A DNA stretch of 64,000 nt from Cacajao melanocephalus (Eukaryota > Chordata > Mammalia > Primates > Pitheciidae): NCBI GenBank assembly GCA_963573385.1, contig CAUYLG010048087.1:1-64000 (forward strand). The letters run 5' to 3'. Each line of letters opens with the position of its first letter. The stretch's first letter is position 1. The translations under genes were made by a program, and so were the position numbers. The notes below the pieces were generated by a model. That model ran no database searches, was not told the DNA's origin, and saw nothing but the letters and a program-made list of their open reading frames with translations. Positions 19,683 to 31,650 of the stretch are shown in pieces.

Positions 19683-20559
19683 TAGATACATTTAAAATGG
19701 TCTTTAGAATTTTGATATCATTAAAGCCATTATTGATTTCTGATGCAAAGACAGAGATAATTTTACTCCACCTGGAAGCAAATTTTAAAGGTTCAATTTT
19801 TACAGTTATAAAATTCTTAAGTGTCCTAAGGTATACTCTGGGACAGTGTGTTAATATAGCAGTTTATTCAGTTTTAAACATTTAAACTAGAACTTATTCT
19901 TAAAGTTCACTGCATATAGTACTCTCTTTTCACGCTCTTACTTGCCAAGTGAATGACCTTGAATTGTGCCCAGTTCCAGCCTTGCAAAGCAAAGGTACTA
20001 AGATACTAAATGAACACTGAGTTGATAAACTATAAGATACCTATTTGAAAATTCAAAGGGTGGTTCTTACCATTTTTAACTGACATTAGAGGAGGCATTT
20101 CACAACCTGAAAGTAGACCTTTTGGTCTTTAAACAGTAGCTATGAAATAAGACAGAACATATCATTCCTACCAACTTAGCAAAATGTATTTTTACTTTGA
20201 TATATGACAGCACTTTCCCGGTTGTATTTCATACCGGGCTGCAGGAATATTGCCTGGATTGTATTAATGTGATCATTAATTTGATTTAAAACTCATTCTG
20301 TTCTTTTAAGCTTATAATTTAAATTTAAGGTAAAATACTGAAGAAATTTCTTTTCCTTATAGACGTAACTGCAAATGTATCTGTGCATTTTGTAGAATTG
20401 GAGCTACGAATTACAAATTGGCAGAACATTATTAAAGAACAATTTAAATGCATAAGATATTTTTAAAATCCCAATAGTTCAGGGTGTATATTTTCCTGAC
20501 TAAATTAAATAAATGCTACCCAAATCCTATTTTATTCAGCAAGTAGAGCCATCAAGAGA
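19683..20559. other. AT-rich spacer, nothing recognised
   Basis: No gene or confident repeat in ~880 bp. Confidence 0.5.
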
Positions 20560-20760
20560 GAAAACTACGGAGTCTGATGACCTGGATTAAACCTAGGTTT
20601 CACAATTGCATGGCTATGTTTCCTTGAGTGAACCATTTATTCTTTCCCAGACTCAGTTTCTTCTTCTAAAAAGTTTGAAAAATCTAAGCATTTACCATAT
20701 TGGTTAGCTGTGTGCTGCACATAATAGGTTCTCTATAAAAGTTAGCTGCAATTATCACTG
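20560..20760 (+). mobile_element. MIR, plus strand
   Basis: GAGTCTGATGACCTGGATTAAACCTAGGTTTCACAATTGCATGGCTATG..CCTTGAGTGAACCATTTATTC..CTCAGTTTCTTCTTCTAAAA to GCACATAATAGGTTCTCTATAAAAGTTAGCTG follows MIR from end to end. Confidence 0.8.
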
Positions 20761-21907
20761 TTTTTTTTTCCATAGCATGCAATCTCATCTTCTGTTAATC
20801 TTCATTTGCCCTTTGTTTCTGCCTATTTTCTACAATTCTGCATTTTATAATTCTTTCTGTGTACTTGTTAGGTTCCTCTAACCTACAGTACAAATTGTGT
20901 TACTAATTGGCACTATATAATTTATATTACTAATATTTAATTAGTATTATTTAATTTTATAGTTACGAATCCCTTCCTCACAATGTTTAAGTTATGATAG
21001 TAATTATTTATTGAATCCAAGTTTAGCCATTGAAATTTATGGGTAGATTGCGACCAGATTCAAATGTTAACCTATAAAAAACTGGTCATTTTAGGACATT
21101 TTCCCGTGTTTTTGAAAAACATTGTGTACTTTCCCTGGCTATAAGGGTAGAATTTGAACTAAGCTGGGCCAATTCTATGTAAAATCTGCCTTAGGTATAG
21201 ATTGTGTCAGCAATAAGAATTTGAACCAAAATCAGATCAATCAGGGATTTCCCAGATTTTCCAATGGACTTAGCCAAAACCTAATGGACTTACCCTCATC
21301 TTTAAAATATGAACAATAATATATCCACCTCATAAAATTAATTTGATTAGTAAAACAGTATTAACTTGGAAATGTCCTGGCCTGAAGTAATTTCTTGGTA
21401 AATTTTATAGCTGAATATTCACTGTTATTTTATTGTTATTATTGTTGGTATCATCTTTCTTCACGAGTTGCTAAGATGGGAGATTATGGGTATTTAGCTA
21501 AATATGGGTCTGTGGTCTTCTCACCTATTGTATGGGGAATGTCTGAACAAACAATGATGGCAAGCAAAAACAAAATTATTAGGAATGAAGGAAGAGACTG
21601 TAGCCAATGGAGACTGCTGGTGTCTGTAGATCCAACCATGCCCAAAGGCCAGAATATGCTATTGGAGTCTCCAAATATATGAGACAACAAATTTCCTTTA
21701 AAATAGTGTGAGCTGAATTTTTTGTTATTTGCACTAAAAATAGCATGATTGAATAATCTTTCCACTATATCATGTAGCCATCAACTAAGCAATTCCCTGG
21801 TAAAACTGACTAATTTGGAAGACAAACTTGATATTGAAGACGGAATGTCTCTCTCTGCATGTACATGTGTGGTATTTCTTTTAGGGGAATTATCCAGGTA
21901 ATGTTTT
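20761..21907. other. Spacer with possible MIR remnant
   Basis: 21290-21440 (CTCATCTTTAAAATATGAACAATAATATATCCACCTCATAAAATTAATTTGATTAG) resembles the MIR 3' half on the plus strand. The rest is unassigned, and 90-95 codon ORFs on both strands around 21395-21765 have no domain. Confidence 0.45.
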
Positions 21908-22196
21908 CCTTTTTTTGAGACTGAGTCTCGCTCTGTCACCCATGCTGCATTGCAGTGACACAATCTCAGCTCACTGCAATCTCTGCCTCCTGAATTCAAG
22001 CAATTCTCTTCCTCAGCATCCTGAATAGCTGGGACTACAGATGCATGCCATCACATGTGGATAATTGTTTGTATTTTTAGTAGAGACAGGGTTTCACCAT
22101 GTTAGCCAGGATGGTCTTGATCTCCTGACCTCCTGATCCACCTGCCTCAACATCCCAAAGTGCTGGGATTACAGGCATGAGCCACCTCACCCGGCG
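21908..22196 (-). mobile_element. AluY/AluSc-like Alu, minus strand
   Basis: GAGACTGAGTCTCGCTCTGTCACCC to GGATTACAGGCATGAGCCACCTCACCCGGCG. The text ATGTTAGCCAGGATGGTCTTGATCTCCTGACCTCCTGATCC lacks the AluJ/Sx 'CAAGTGATCC' spacing and looks like Sc or Y, the youngest-looking Alu in the window. Confidence 0.93.
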
Positions 22197-23185
22197 ATAA
22201 TTTCTTAATTAAATACTTAACTCTGTCTGCATAGCCATAATGAATTAAGAATGGAAATAATGCTGAGATAGAAGAAAATTTGGAATTATTACTATTGTTC
22301 CACCTAATTAGGAGGCTCATAATGACCAATGAAGGATCTGCAGTGACTTCATTATAATGATTTCATATTCTAGATATCCACACTCAGTGTAAATAAAGGA
22401 ACAGGAGCTTCTTTTCAAAAACACACATAGTGGAGTAAGAAAGATACATAATTGCAAGCCTTAATATTTCTGGTCTAAGGATGAGGATGTAAGTGGTCTT
22501 TGGGTGTAAAATTATGATTTTTGGCTTCTGCATATTGAATAGCTTGGAACATTAAACAATTAAAAATAAACTTTCATTTTACCTTTGGTTATTTGAGAAT
22601 TTTAGAATAAAGTAAGTATGTTGAGAAGCTTCCTAAAAGAACAATTTTCTTAATAATTTCTACATAAAGCTTGCTATATTTTAGCTTGAATTTATGTCCA
22701 TTAGAGGTATAAAAAATAATTTACCATAAGTAATTTCTATGTTAACAATGCACATTGTTTTACTTAGCTTTCATATATATTATAAATTTTTTGTTCAAAC
22801 TTAATTATACCAGGTAAATAAATAAGAAATTTTTAAATTGTAATATTTATATTCTATATCTTTATTCAAGCATAATATTTTGCTTAACATACATATTCAT
22901 GTAATGTCAAAAAATTTATTCTCCAAACACCTCTTATAATAATACTTAATATGTAATACAATGTAATACTCAATGTAACATATAATCTCTAGTAATCAAT
23001 ACTTAATATAATTCACAACACCAATAATCTGTAAGAGCCTGTACTATAAAAAGCTAATACTTAGAAAAGGTCAGTTAGCTAAATTTTCTCCAAAATTACA
23101 AATAATTTGAAAATCAATTGTTATAATATTACATGTCATAAAGTAAATAAATAGCTATTCTCTAGTAATTCTTATTTTATTAAAT
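22197..23185. other. Very AT-rich spacer
   Basis: No gene or repeat family. 22930-23010 has repeated words such as TAATACTTAATAT and AATGTAATAC. Confidence 0.5.
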
Positions 23186-23517
23186 AAGTATATATATATG
23201 CCTAAGTGTATATGTATATATACACACTTTATATACCTATATTTATTGTATTTATATACGTATATACTTAAAGGTATATGAAGTGTATATATATATATAT
23301 ACACACACACATAATACGTGTATATAAAGTATATACATATATACATATATACTATGTGTATATATGTATATACTTATTTAAATTTCAATATATTTTAAAA
23401 TACTGTCTATATATACACCTAAGTATGTGTGTGTATATCTATGTACATATATATATATGCTTATTAGGTATATGTATATACCAGTTTTGTAGGTGTATAT
23501 ATATATATATATATATG
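23186..23517. repeat. Long TA/TG/CA alternating array, ~330 bp
   Basis: Blocks of TATATA, TGTATA and CACACA with a few unique islands (for example AAATTTCAATATATTTTAAAATACTG). Ends in an ~(TA)11 run. Likely highly variable in length. Confidence 0.93.
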
Positions 23518-26153
23518 AAAATAATACAGAAATATGCATCTGACTAGAATAGCTTGAGAGGTATTATGAAATATCACCTTGAACTAATTCTTTCACATGA
23601 AAATCAGCATGAAATATGTTTCAAATTATTTACCAAGAAATAGTCTGAATTTAGCTTGTGGATCCCAGGTTAATACATTTCCTAAAACGTTTAAGAGCTT
23701 GTATGTTTCACTGCTTTTGGCACTGATTCTCCTCTGTCTTCGTTTTGTGTTATTCTTTCTCATTTATACTTTTTTCCTGAGGTTGGTTCTCTCTCTGTTT
23801 CTCTCTCCTTATATCATTTTCTCTTAAGACAGTTGGTGGCATGTGAAGATGGGATTTAACTATTAACACAGTCTTGCCTTTGCATGGCAGCCTTTTCCCT
23901 AAGGAACTGGCTTTCCTTTGAAATAGGCTTTAGATCTGACAGGGCTTCTGCAGTTTCACATTACTGCTAGTCCAATAGAGAAAATGAAGCCAAGAAATTT
24001 GATCAGGTTATCCTAGGGCAAAAGAAAAGGTTGGTTTGGGGAAATACTTAATTTCCATGATCCAACAGGGATTTACCAGCCTTATTCTCCTGAGAAAATC
24101 AGAATCTGGTTTTCCATTTATCCATCCAGCTTTTCCAAATTACCATCTCTAGGTGGTTTTAAAGATAAGAAACTAGAATGGATTCTAAATGTTGCATTCA
24201 ATTTCTGATATGGGGTTATCTTAAAACATGGGCCAGAACTGCAAGCCCCTCTCCCCTCTTTCTGACCCCAACTACTGCCACCAAATAATGTATGTCTTTT
24301 TGAGGTCTTTAGTAAATTTACTCGAGAAAAAGATTCAAAGAAACTTAAATAAATGCTTCAGAGTCGGGGACTATGTTAGCCAAAGGTTAAGAATCAGAGA
24401 CTAGGTTAATTGAGGAAGGACTTTCAGAATCTTAGATTCTTTTTATCTTTCTTGCTTCACAGAGAGGAATGTTGGGCAATGGGCTGTTTCATTAAGCAAT
24501 AAGGAGAAAATAATCTGACACCCATTCTTTGCATCATTAAACATCAGATGATGAACTAATATGCATAGACTTTGCTATGGCTGCACAAAGCCTTTGAAAA
24601 TGATCAACATCCACTGCCATGCTTTCTTTGCTGTATTTTTAAATGTTCTATATGTGATGATAAATAAATTCAAGGCTAGTTTAATTTATAAAAGAACTAG
24701 ATGTGTCCATTCCCCATCATTTGTATGACCTTGTAATATACACGTGGAAAACTGGGAACAACATTGCTTTCTTTGTTTGCAAGAACCAATTTAAATTCGT
24801 CACTCTCACTTATTACAGAGAGAAGTAAGTTCATGTCTTTTAAGGCTTAGCTTTGCATTTCACAGACTGTATAGGCAAATGTGGTGGTGTCACACCAAAT
24901 GCAGGTGAAGAGGGGGCTACTAATTAAGAACCATCATTCAATGTCATTTCTACATTAGATTAAGAAAATACATTAGAATGTTCTATTTTATTTTTCTCAA
25001 GAGGTCAGAATCCAAGCTACTAAACTCATCAGAGCATAATCACTTTTTATTCATTTCACCACAGTTCAAGCTAAAATTAGGTCTCATTTGCCTTTTATCA
25101 ACATGCCTTCTAAATGCATCGTAAGCATTTCTTCATTTTGAAGAACTCACTACAATAGGCCACATAAATCTTTGCCGGTATTCATTTTTGTCAAATTAAG
25201 ACAGTTCTTTAGAAGTGTAAAGATCTTTTCTTTGGTTCCAGAGAATAATTTTATTTCTATAGACTTCCCAGAATACACCTGGGGAAAAGAAGTTTTGATT
25301 CAAAAATTGAGTCTTCAGCTCTTGCTAAGATACTGAGAACACCATAGAAAGAGTGGAATTCAAACTGTGTGTATGCAAATGTAGTTCTGGTGTTTTAACT
25401 AAATCAATTTGGACAACCGTTTAGAATTTTTTTTTGTTACTTCACTGATGATAAAATTAGTCTTTCATCACAGTCAACCTCTTATGCGTATGACTGCTGC
25501 CTCATGTGTAATTTACTTCTAAAGATTGAAAATATCCTATTAATTAATGATCCAAACTCAGTAATAATATTGACTTAAAAACAATTCTGTTTCTACGCAA
25601 GCGCGGTAAAGTTCAGAGCACAAATAACAGGATAATTAGGAAAGGAAAACTGCTTGTATGTTTTATACTAAGATTGATTGGTTCTAAGTTACTGGGATGA
25701 CTACCTCAATTATCCACTTTACTTGATATAGATACGATTGAAGTCATGGCAATAAAATAAATAGTCACAACTTTAAAAATAAACACACAATTAACTGATG
25801 TTGCAGAAATTTCATTTATATAATATTTAATTTCCAATTTGTTCATATGATATATAAATTCAAGAAAATATGGATAAGTAGTTTATATAATAAATAACTT
25901 TAAAAATCTGCTCACGCTATAAAAAGAAAAAGTGTATCATATTTGAAACCATATAATTCTGACACCCTACATAAGAAGAAATTATCATGAGTGAAAGTAT
26001 AACACAAATATCAATTTTGGTAATATTTTATTTCCCTTCTATTTTAAATAAATGGTCATTCATTATAATATATGATAATATGGTGGTCTGCTTGGTTAAA
26101 GTTGATGATAATCATCATTTTCCATTTGATTTGTGCATACATTTTGAGTAGTA
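23518..26153. other. 2.6 kb without recognisable repeats or genes
   Basis: No Alu, L1, L2, MIR core or LTR was identified on either strand. ORFs are short with no domains. Such a repeat-poor interval may contain old constrained non-coding sequence, but nothing in the text alone shows that. Confidence 0.5.
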
Positions 26154-26484
26154 CATTTGTCCCTTGGTATCCATGGAGTACTGGCTCAGGGATCTCTTGT
26201 GGATACCAAAATCTGCAGATGCTCAAGTTCTTGATATACAATACTGTAGTATGTGCATATAACCTATGAACATCCTCTCATATGCTTTAGGTCTTCTCTA
26301 GATTACTTATAATACATGATACTATGTAAATGTATATAAATAGTTGTTATACTGCATTGTTTAGAGAATAGTAACAAGAAAAAAGTCTATGTACATTCAC
26401 TATAGACATATTTTTTCCAATATTTTCTATTTGTAGTTGATTGAACCCATGGAAGCTGAACCCACCAATAAAGAGAGCCACTTG
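26154..26484. mobile_element. MER2-like (TcMar-Tigger) element
   Basis: CATTTGTCCCTTGGTATCCATGG..GTGGATACCAAAATCTGCAGATGCTCAAG, then TATAAATAGTTGTTATACTGCATTGTTTAGAGAATA, to GTTGATTGAACCCATGGAAGCTGAACCC..GAGAGCCACTTG. TA flanks both ends (26152-26153, 26485-26486). No coding capacity. Confidence 0.9.
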
Positions 26485-26774
26485 TATACAAATATGCAGC
26501 ACACACTAAATATTAGACATCATGTGTGTTACACAGGTGACTAAGACCTGATTCTCCTCAGGTGAAGATGAGCCACAACCCACTAAATGGCAGAGACCAA
26601 AATGACCATTTTAGTCTCCATCATACACCATTTATTAGCAGCTTACGGAGTTGGTGTTCTTTTGTTTTGCCACATAGTTTTGGCTATATCCTTGGAAGTT
26701 CATAAGTGAGAGAGTCACAACTAGAAAAGGTTTCTGTATGAATATGCAGAGGTAATAAACTGTCTTTTAAAGTA
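26485..26774. other. Spacer, nothing recognised
   Basis: ~290 bp with no assigned feature. Confidence 0.5.
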
Positions 26775-26990
26775 CCTGAATCAGAACAGACAGACTCAGA
26801 TTCAAATAAGTTTTCAGCTATCTAACCTTCAGTAAAACACTCAAATTCTCTAAGGTTCATTTGGTACATCTGCAAAATGAGGAAAATAAGTGTAGATATC
26901 ATGGATGCAAGTGAGGATTAAATTAGGTAATATGTAAAGCATTTAACACAGTGTCTAATATAATTGTTATAGTAATAATAACACAAAATG
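26775..26990 (+). mobile_element. MIR, plus strand
   Basis: GACAGACTCAGATTCAAATAAG..TTCATTTGGTACATCTGCAAAATGAGGAAAATAAG..GTGAGGATTAAATTAGGTAATATGTAAAGCATTTAACACAGTGTCTAATA is a clear MIR. Confidence 0.85.
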
Positions 26991-27211
26991 AAGTACTGTT
27001 AGTATTAATGAAACTCAAGTTGCCATGGAAGTTCCAGGGAAAATTTCTATGGAATGAGTTTGGGGATCAGAAGCATTATAGTAGGGAATTAAAGAATGTA
27101 TTGATTTAAAACAGACCAAGAAGACAGCACAGGTGTTTCAGGAGAAAGAAGTGGAAAAATTAAATGCTGAGTGTTAACAAAACAAGGTGTGGTCTTTAGA
27201 GAATAAATGTA

Positions 27212-27560
27212 CAGTCAAGTGTTGCTTAATCACAAGACACATTCAGAAAAATGCCTCCATAAGCAATTTCATTCTTTGCAACATCTCAGAATGTGAATAC
27301 ACGATCTTGGATGGCATAGCCTATCACACACCTAAGCTATATGGTACAGCCTATTGCTCGTAGGTTACAAACTGTACAACATGTTACTATACTGACTACT
27401 GTGGTCAATTGTAAAGCAATGGTAAGCATCTGTGTTTCTAAACATATGTAAACATAGAGAAGGTACAGTAAAAATACAGTATTATACTATTATGAGACCA
27501 CTGTCATATATGCAGTCTATCATTCACCAAAATGTGGTATTGATGGGACATGATGATAGT
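27212..27560. mobile_element. Tigger-like DNA element, right end degraded
   Basis: CAGTCAAGTGTTGCTTAATCACAAGACACATTC..GCATAGCCTATCACACACCTAAGCTATATGGTACAGCCTATTGCTC..TAAACATATGTAAACATAGAGAAGGTACAGTAAAAATACAGTATTATACTATTATGAGACCA is a familiar TcMar-class repeat. TA precedes the left end (27210-27211); the right terminal repeat is eroded. Confidence 0.82.
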
Positions 27561-27940
27561 CAAATTTGAGTAAAAGCAAATATTAGGATATAACACTGGA
27601 AACACAATTTGAGACACAAACTTCCTGGTTCTTAAATGGCAGGCATGAAAGCCTTTATTGGTCTTTATTTCATAGGGCAGTTGAAACCTTTGCTAATTTT
27701 TGAAGTTAGTAAGATGGATTGAATATGTAGTAAAGTGGATATGAGAAGAAACGTTAGAAGACTGTGCTAAAGTTCATACAAAGTGAAATGAAGCCATGAG
27801 CTAGGAGGCACTTGAATTATGAATGAAGGAACAGAAATGAAAGATAATTCTAGGATAAACTTAGCCAGACCTAAAAAATAAATATATAAGACATTCAGAG
27901 GAAATCATGCAGGGTCAAATGCTGGACGATTCTTGGTGCC
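27561..27940. other. Spacer, nothing recognised
   Basis: ~380 bp with no assigned feature. Confidence 0.5.
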
Positions 27941-28340
27941 TGTTATGGGGCTGAATTATGTTCCCCTAAAATTTATAGGTAAAGTTTGGTACTAGCCCTA
28001 ACCCGCTAGTACCTCAGAATGTGACTGTCCTTGGAGATATGGTCATTAAAAAGGTGAATGAGTTAAAATAAGCCCATTAAAGTGGGTGCTAATTCCATGT
28101 GACTTGTATCCTTATGAGAAAAAGAGATTAAAACATGGACAGGCACAGAGGGAAGATCATATAAAAACATAGAGAGAAGATAACCACCTACAAGTAAAGG
28201 TGAGAGGTATCTAAAGAAACCAACCTTGCCAACATCTTGATCTTGGAATGCCAGCCTCCAAAACTGTGAGAAAACAGATTTCTTTTGTTTAAGCTGCCCA
28301 ATCTGGTATTTTGTTATGATAGCCCTAAGAAACCAATAGA
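27941..28340 (+). mobile_element. MLT1-type solo LTR (ERVL-MaLR), plus strand
   Basis: TGTTATGGGGCTGAATTATGTTCCCC..CCTCAGAATGTGACTGTCCTTGGAGATATGG..CTTGTATCCTTATGAGAAAAAGAG..CAGCCTCCAAAACTGTGAGAAAACAGATTTCTTTTGTTTAAGCTGCCCAATCTGGTATTTTGTTATGATAGCCC follows an MLT1 LTR throughout. No retroviral gene remains next to it. Confidence 0.92.
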
Positions 28341-28560
28341 GTGTTATTCACAGAAATGGAAAAAATTGAAGTGGAACATATTTAGATAGACACAGATAAT
28401 TAGTGTAATCACAGGCATGTTGACATGACTCAGGCTTTGTAAATTAAGATAATAATGGTTTCCTAATGATCTAATACTTACGTTGAAAAGATTATAAACA
28501 TAATGCTATAATTTTATTTTGGGGAGAACACACACCTTGTATATTATATTCATCAGGTAA
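28341..28560. other. Spacer
   Basis: No feature recognised. Confidence 0.5.
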
Positions 28561-28925
28561 TTAATGTTAGCTAACATAATACAAAATTCTGCCCCTCTCC
28601 CAATCTTAGTGGCTTCACAAAATAAAAATTTATTCTTTGTTTATATATATTCACTAGAAACATTCCAATGTGGTTCCTCTTTTTTAAGAATGAGATCATA
28701 AGCTTGCCCTCTTTTTTCTTGTAGTGTTGCTATTTTTCCTTTGCTTCTAGCCACATGGATGGAAAGAGAGAGAACTTGAAGAATTGTTTTATGGCTATTC
28801 TTGGAAGTGACACATATTTCTTCCTCCCATATTCTACTGGCTAGAACTCAGTCACATAATTCTACCCAGGATGCCTTGCATCCTGGGAACTCTAGTTTAG
28901 TGGTGTCCCCGGGAACAAGAAGAGA
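28561..28925. mobile_element. Old unnamed interspersed repeat
   Basis: CTTAGTGGCTTCACAAAATAAAAATTTATTC..CCACATGGATGGAAAGAGAG..ATTCTACTGGCTAGAACTCAGTCACATAATTCTACCCAGGATGCCTTGCATCCTGGGAACTCTAGTTTAG corresponds to a common mammalian repeat (CATTGGCCAGAACTCAGTCACATGGCC..GGCTGGGAAATGTAGTC). Class not certain. Confidence 0.5.
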
Positions 28926-29123
28926 ATAGAATATTGATTTACACATTTGGACTTTGCCTTATGGCCTACCAGACTTTCAGTGTCCAGAATTATATATAAT
29001 CGGGAAGGAGTAGCTAATTTGATATAGGGTATATTTCCATGAAGGTAATTCAGAAGACCATCTGGATTGAGAAGTTTATTCTTAACAGTATAAACATGGC
29101 TTAGCAATCCCTAAGATCCAGAA

Positions 29124-29351
29124 CAGGCTTTGAGAAATGTTTTCTATGAGGGAGTAGAAAATAAATATTTTGGTTTTTGATGCCATCTGGTCTCTATTGA
29201 AGCCACTCAATTCTTCTCATTGTAGCACAAAAGTATCTAAAGACAATATGTAAATAAAAGAGCATGCCCTTCAAATAAAACTTTATTTACAAAAATTTTT
29301 CAAAAGAGCAAACCAGATTTGGCTTACAGGCCATGGTGTGCTAACCCTTTC
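29124..29351 (-). mobile_element. hAT-Charlie family MITE, minus strand
   Basis: CAGGCTTTGAGAAATGTTTTCTATGAGG..AGAAAATAAATATTTTGGTTTTTGATGCCATCTGGTCTCTATTG..CTTCAAATAAAACTTTATTTACAAAAA..CCAGATTTGGCTTACAGGCCATGGTGTGCTAACCC matches the antisense Charlie-class repeat that begins GGTCGGCAAACTATGGCC. Confidence 0.85.
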
Positions 29352-29463
29352 CCCAGTATATTAGGTAATTTGTCATTGTGCAAGTATTTCATGCTTGTGC
29401 TAAGCTAATTATGCATGAACAGTGAGCCTAACTCACTGCCAGCACCATCAAAAGTGGCTTTGC

Positions 29464-30067
29464 CCATTATTCTAATACTGCATGTTCTCACTTGTAAGTG
29501 GGAGCTGAACAATGAGAACACACGAACACAGGGTGGGAAACAGCACACATGGGGGCCTGTAGGGGGAGAGTGGGGTTCAGGGAAGTAGAGAGCATTTGAA
29601 AAAATGGCTAATGTATGCTGGGCTTAATACCTAGGTGATGGATTGATAGGTACAGCAAACTACCATGGCACATGCTTACCTATGTAACAAACCTGCACCT
29701 CCTTGACCAGGTGTGGTGGCTCACGCCTGTAATGCCAGCACTCTGGGAGGCCAAGGCAGGCAGATTATTTGAGGTCAGGAGTTTGAGACCAGCCTGTCCA
29801 ACATGGTGAAAACCTGACTGTACTGAAAGTACAAAACTTAGCTGGGCATGGTGGCACATGCCTGTAGTACCAATTACTAGGGAGGCTAAGGCAGGAGAAT
29901 CACTTGAACACTGGAGGAGGCGGTTGTGGTGAGCCAAGATCATGCCACCACACTGCACTCTAGCATGGGTAACAAAGTGAGGCTCAGTCTCAAAAAAAAA
30001 AAAAAAAAAAAAAACAACCCTGCAAATTCTGCACATGTGTCGTGGAACTTTAAAAAAAAGAAAAAGA
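29464..30067 (+). mobile_element. 5'-truncated L1 3' end, plus strand, carrying a nested Alu
   Basis: CTGCATGTTCTCACTTGTAAGTGGGAGCTGAACAATGAGAACACACG to ATGTAACAAACCTGCA is the L1 3'UTR. After the Alu it resumes as ACCCTGCAAATTCTGCACATGTGTCGTGGAACTTTAAAAAAAAG and ends in its A/AAAAAG tail. Target-site duplication of the L1: AAAAGTGGCTTTGC at 29450-29463 and 30068-30081, identical over 14 bp. Confidence 0.95.
29704..30012 (+). mobile_element. AluS, plus strand, nested in the L1 3'UTR
   Basis: GACCAGGTGTGGTGGCTCACGCCTGTAATGCC to GTAACAAAGTGAGGCTCAGTCTC plus a ~23 A tail. Target-site duplication AACAAACCTGCA (29686-29697) and AACAACCCTGCA (30013-30024). The 118-codon minus ORF (29680-30036) is antisense Alu. 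Confidence 0.95.
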
Positions 30068-30081
30068 AAAAGTGGCTTTGC

Positions 30082-30534
30082 TCTTTGCCAGACTCTAGGT
30101 TACTTAGTCAAAGCACATAGAGTATCATTTGCAGAGAAAAACAAACAAATGAAACAAAAAACCCTAAGTTACTTTGTAAAAACTGAGCTTAAAATCAAAG
30201 ATAACTACTTGAGTTGATTATGAAGGTAATGAAGAAGTGAGGAGCCCAAGAAAGTGGTAGAATATAGCTAGATGTCACAGTTAATTTCTTTTATTTTTAT
30301 TTGTCTCAGAAGAAGGGTTGTTTTTTCTTGCCTGTAAAGATAACTTTTCTTGATTTCAGGATTTCTTAAATCCAGACAAATCTTTTAATCAACCTAATTT
30401 TTAGCTGTCACCTCCATTCTGTCTTTCTGTACTGTCCAATCTCTTCTACATTGTAGTACATTTTAGGTGCCTTCTCATGATATTTCTCTAGTTTTTCCGA
30501 TCTGCCAGATTGCACAACAAAGCATGTGTGAATC
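30082..30534. other. Spacer, nothing recognised
   Basis: ~450 bp, no assigned feature. Confidence 0.5.
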
Positions 30535-30765
30535 AGACAGATGTGAGTTTGAGTTCTCTGGTCTTTCACTCTGAAAACTTGTGATTCAGGCACTGCATTT
30601 TATCTTCCTCAATCCTTAATTTTTTATTCTTAAAAGTTGGCAAAGGCACAATATTAAACTCAAAGATTTGTTTGGTTTTGTCTAAATTAAATGAGTTAAT
30701 CTATATATAGACCACTAAACTCAGTGTTTGGAACCTAGTAAGAGCTTGATACTAGTTTATTAGTA
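30535..30765 (+). mobile_element. MIR, plus strand
   Basis: GTGAGTTTGAGTTCTCTGGTC..CATTTTATCTTCCTCAATCCTT..AAATTAAATGAGTTAATCTATATATAGACCACTAAACTCAGTGTTTGGAACCTAGTAAGAGCTTGATA fits MIR from its middle to its tail. Confidence 0.75.
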
Positions 30766-31259
30766 TTTTAATGTTTCAGTAATTCTATCCTCAATGCAAT
30801 ATGATTACTAGAACCCAAGCTGTACCAACATTTCTCTATGTCAATAATGGCTTTTTTTTTGTGGGGGGTAGGGGTAAACTCTAAAGGTTTTTATTCATTT
30901 AATATTGTTAAACAACACTTTCTCAACATACTTCTTTGCTGTAATGTTCATGTCATTGTACTCCACTGTTTATCTTCTAACTTTGTGATACTTCTTTCTT
31001 CATATAATTTGGTTTCCCTTCTCTGGCTCCTAAATGCAATGCAGACAGAGCTTATTCTTGTAACCCTTTGCTCCCCAACTCACACTCATGAGAACCCTTT
31101 CTTTGCAGGAAATCTCAACAACCCCTGAGAACAAGTCAAACACAATTCTTAGGTTCTCTTTCAAGCTCTCACATTTGCGACTCTGTATCTGATAATTCCA
31201 TGGGTATATATCTCACCCATGACAAAGTATACTTCAAACCAAACTGATGACATTTGAAA
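30766..31259. other. Spacer, nothing recognised
   Basis: A 96-codon plus ORF (30838-31128) begins in this stretch; it has no recognisable domain and its codon use is not gene-like by eye. Confidence 0.45.
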
Positions 31260-31495
31260 CATGAATAGTCTTTCTAACTTGCTATCATTGTTCCCATTTT
31301 CCAGGCTTGAATCTTTCAAGTCATTTTCCACTCTCCTACTTCTTCTCCCCTCATGTCTATTCAGTTCTCAAATCCTGTCCTTCTCTCAAAATATCTGCCC
31401 TTCCCTCATCTCCTTGAGAAGGTCCTTAGATCTCATGCCTGAATTAAATTCTGCCCTCAGAGTCTCTCCTTTTCTCCTTCTGCCCACCTACCTGT
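31260..31495. other. Pyrimidine-rich segment, perhaps a decayed repeat
   Basis: CCAGGCTTGAATCTTTCAAGTCATTTTCCACTCTCC.. and CTGCCCTCAGAGTCTCTCC look like the kind of C/T-rich text found in old repeats, but I cannot align it to one. Confidence 0.3.
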
Positions 31496-31650
31496 TCATC
31501 CATTCATTCAATGAATATTAATGCTTTACCATGGGTCAAGCAGCCTAAGGTCTCTACTATGAAAAATACATGAAATAGCATAGCAATCCACTCCTAGCTT
31601 TTCAGGATGTATATTCTCTTGGAGGACAGTAGACATTGATAATGCACCTA
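31496..31650 (-). mobile_element. L2 3' end, minus strand
   Basis: TCATCCATTCATTCAATGAATATTAATGCTTTACCATGGGTCAAGCAGCCTAAGG..CTTTTCAGGATGTATATTCTCTTGGAGGACAG is the antisense L2 terminus (TCATTCATTCAACAAATATTTATTGAG..). Confidence 0.7.

Noticed and set aside
29680..30036. 118-codon minus-strand ORF
   Set aside because: Antisense Alu plus L1 tail.
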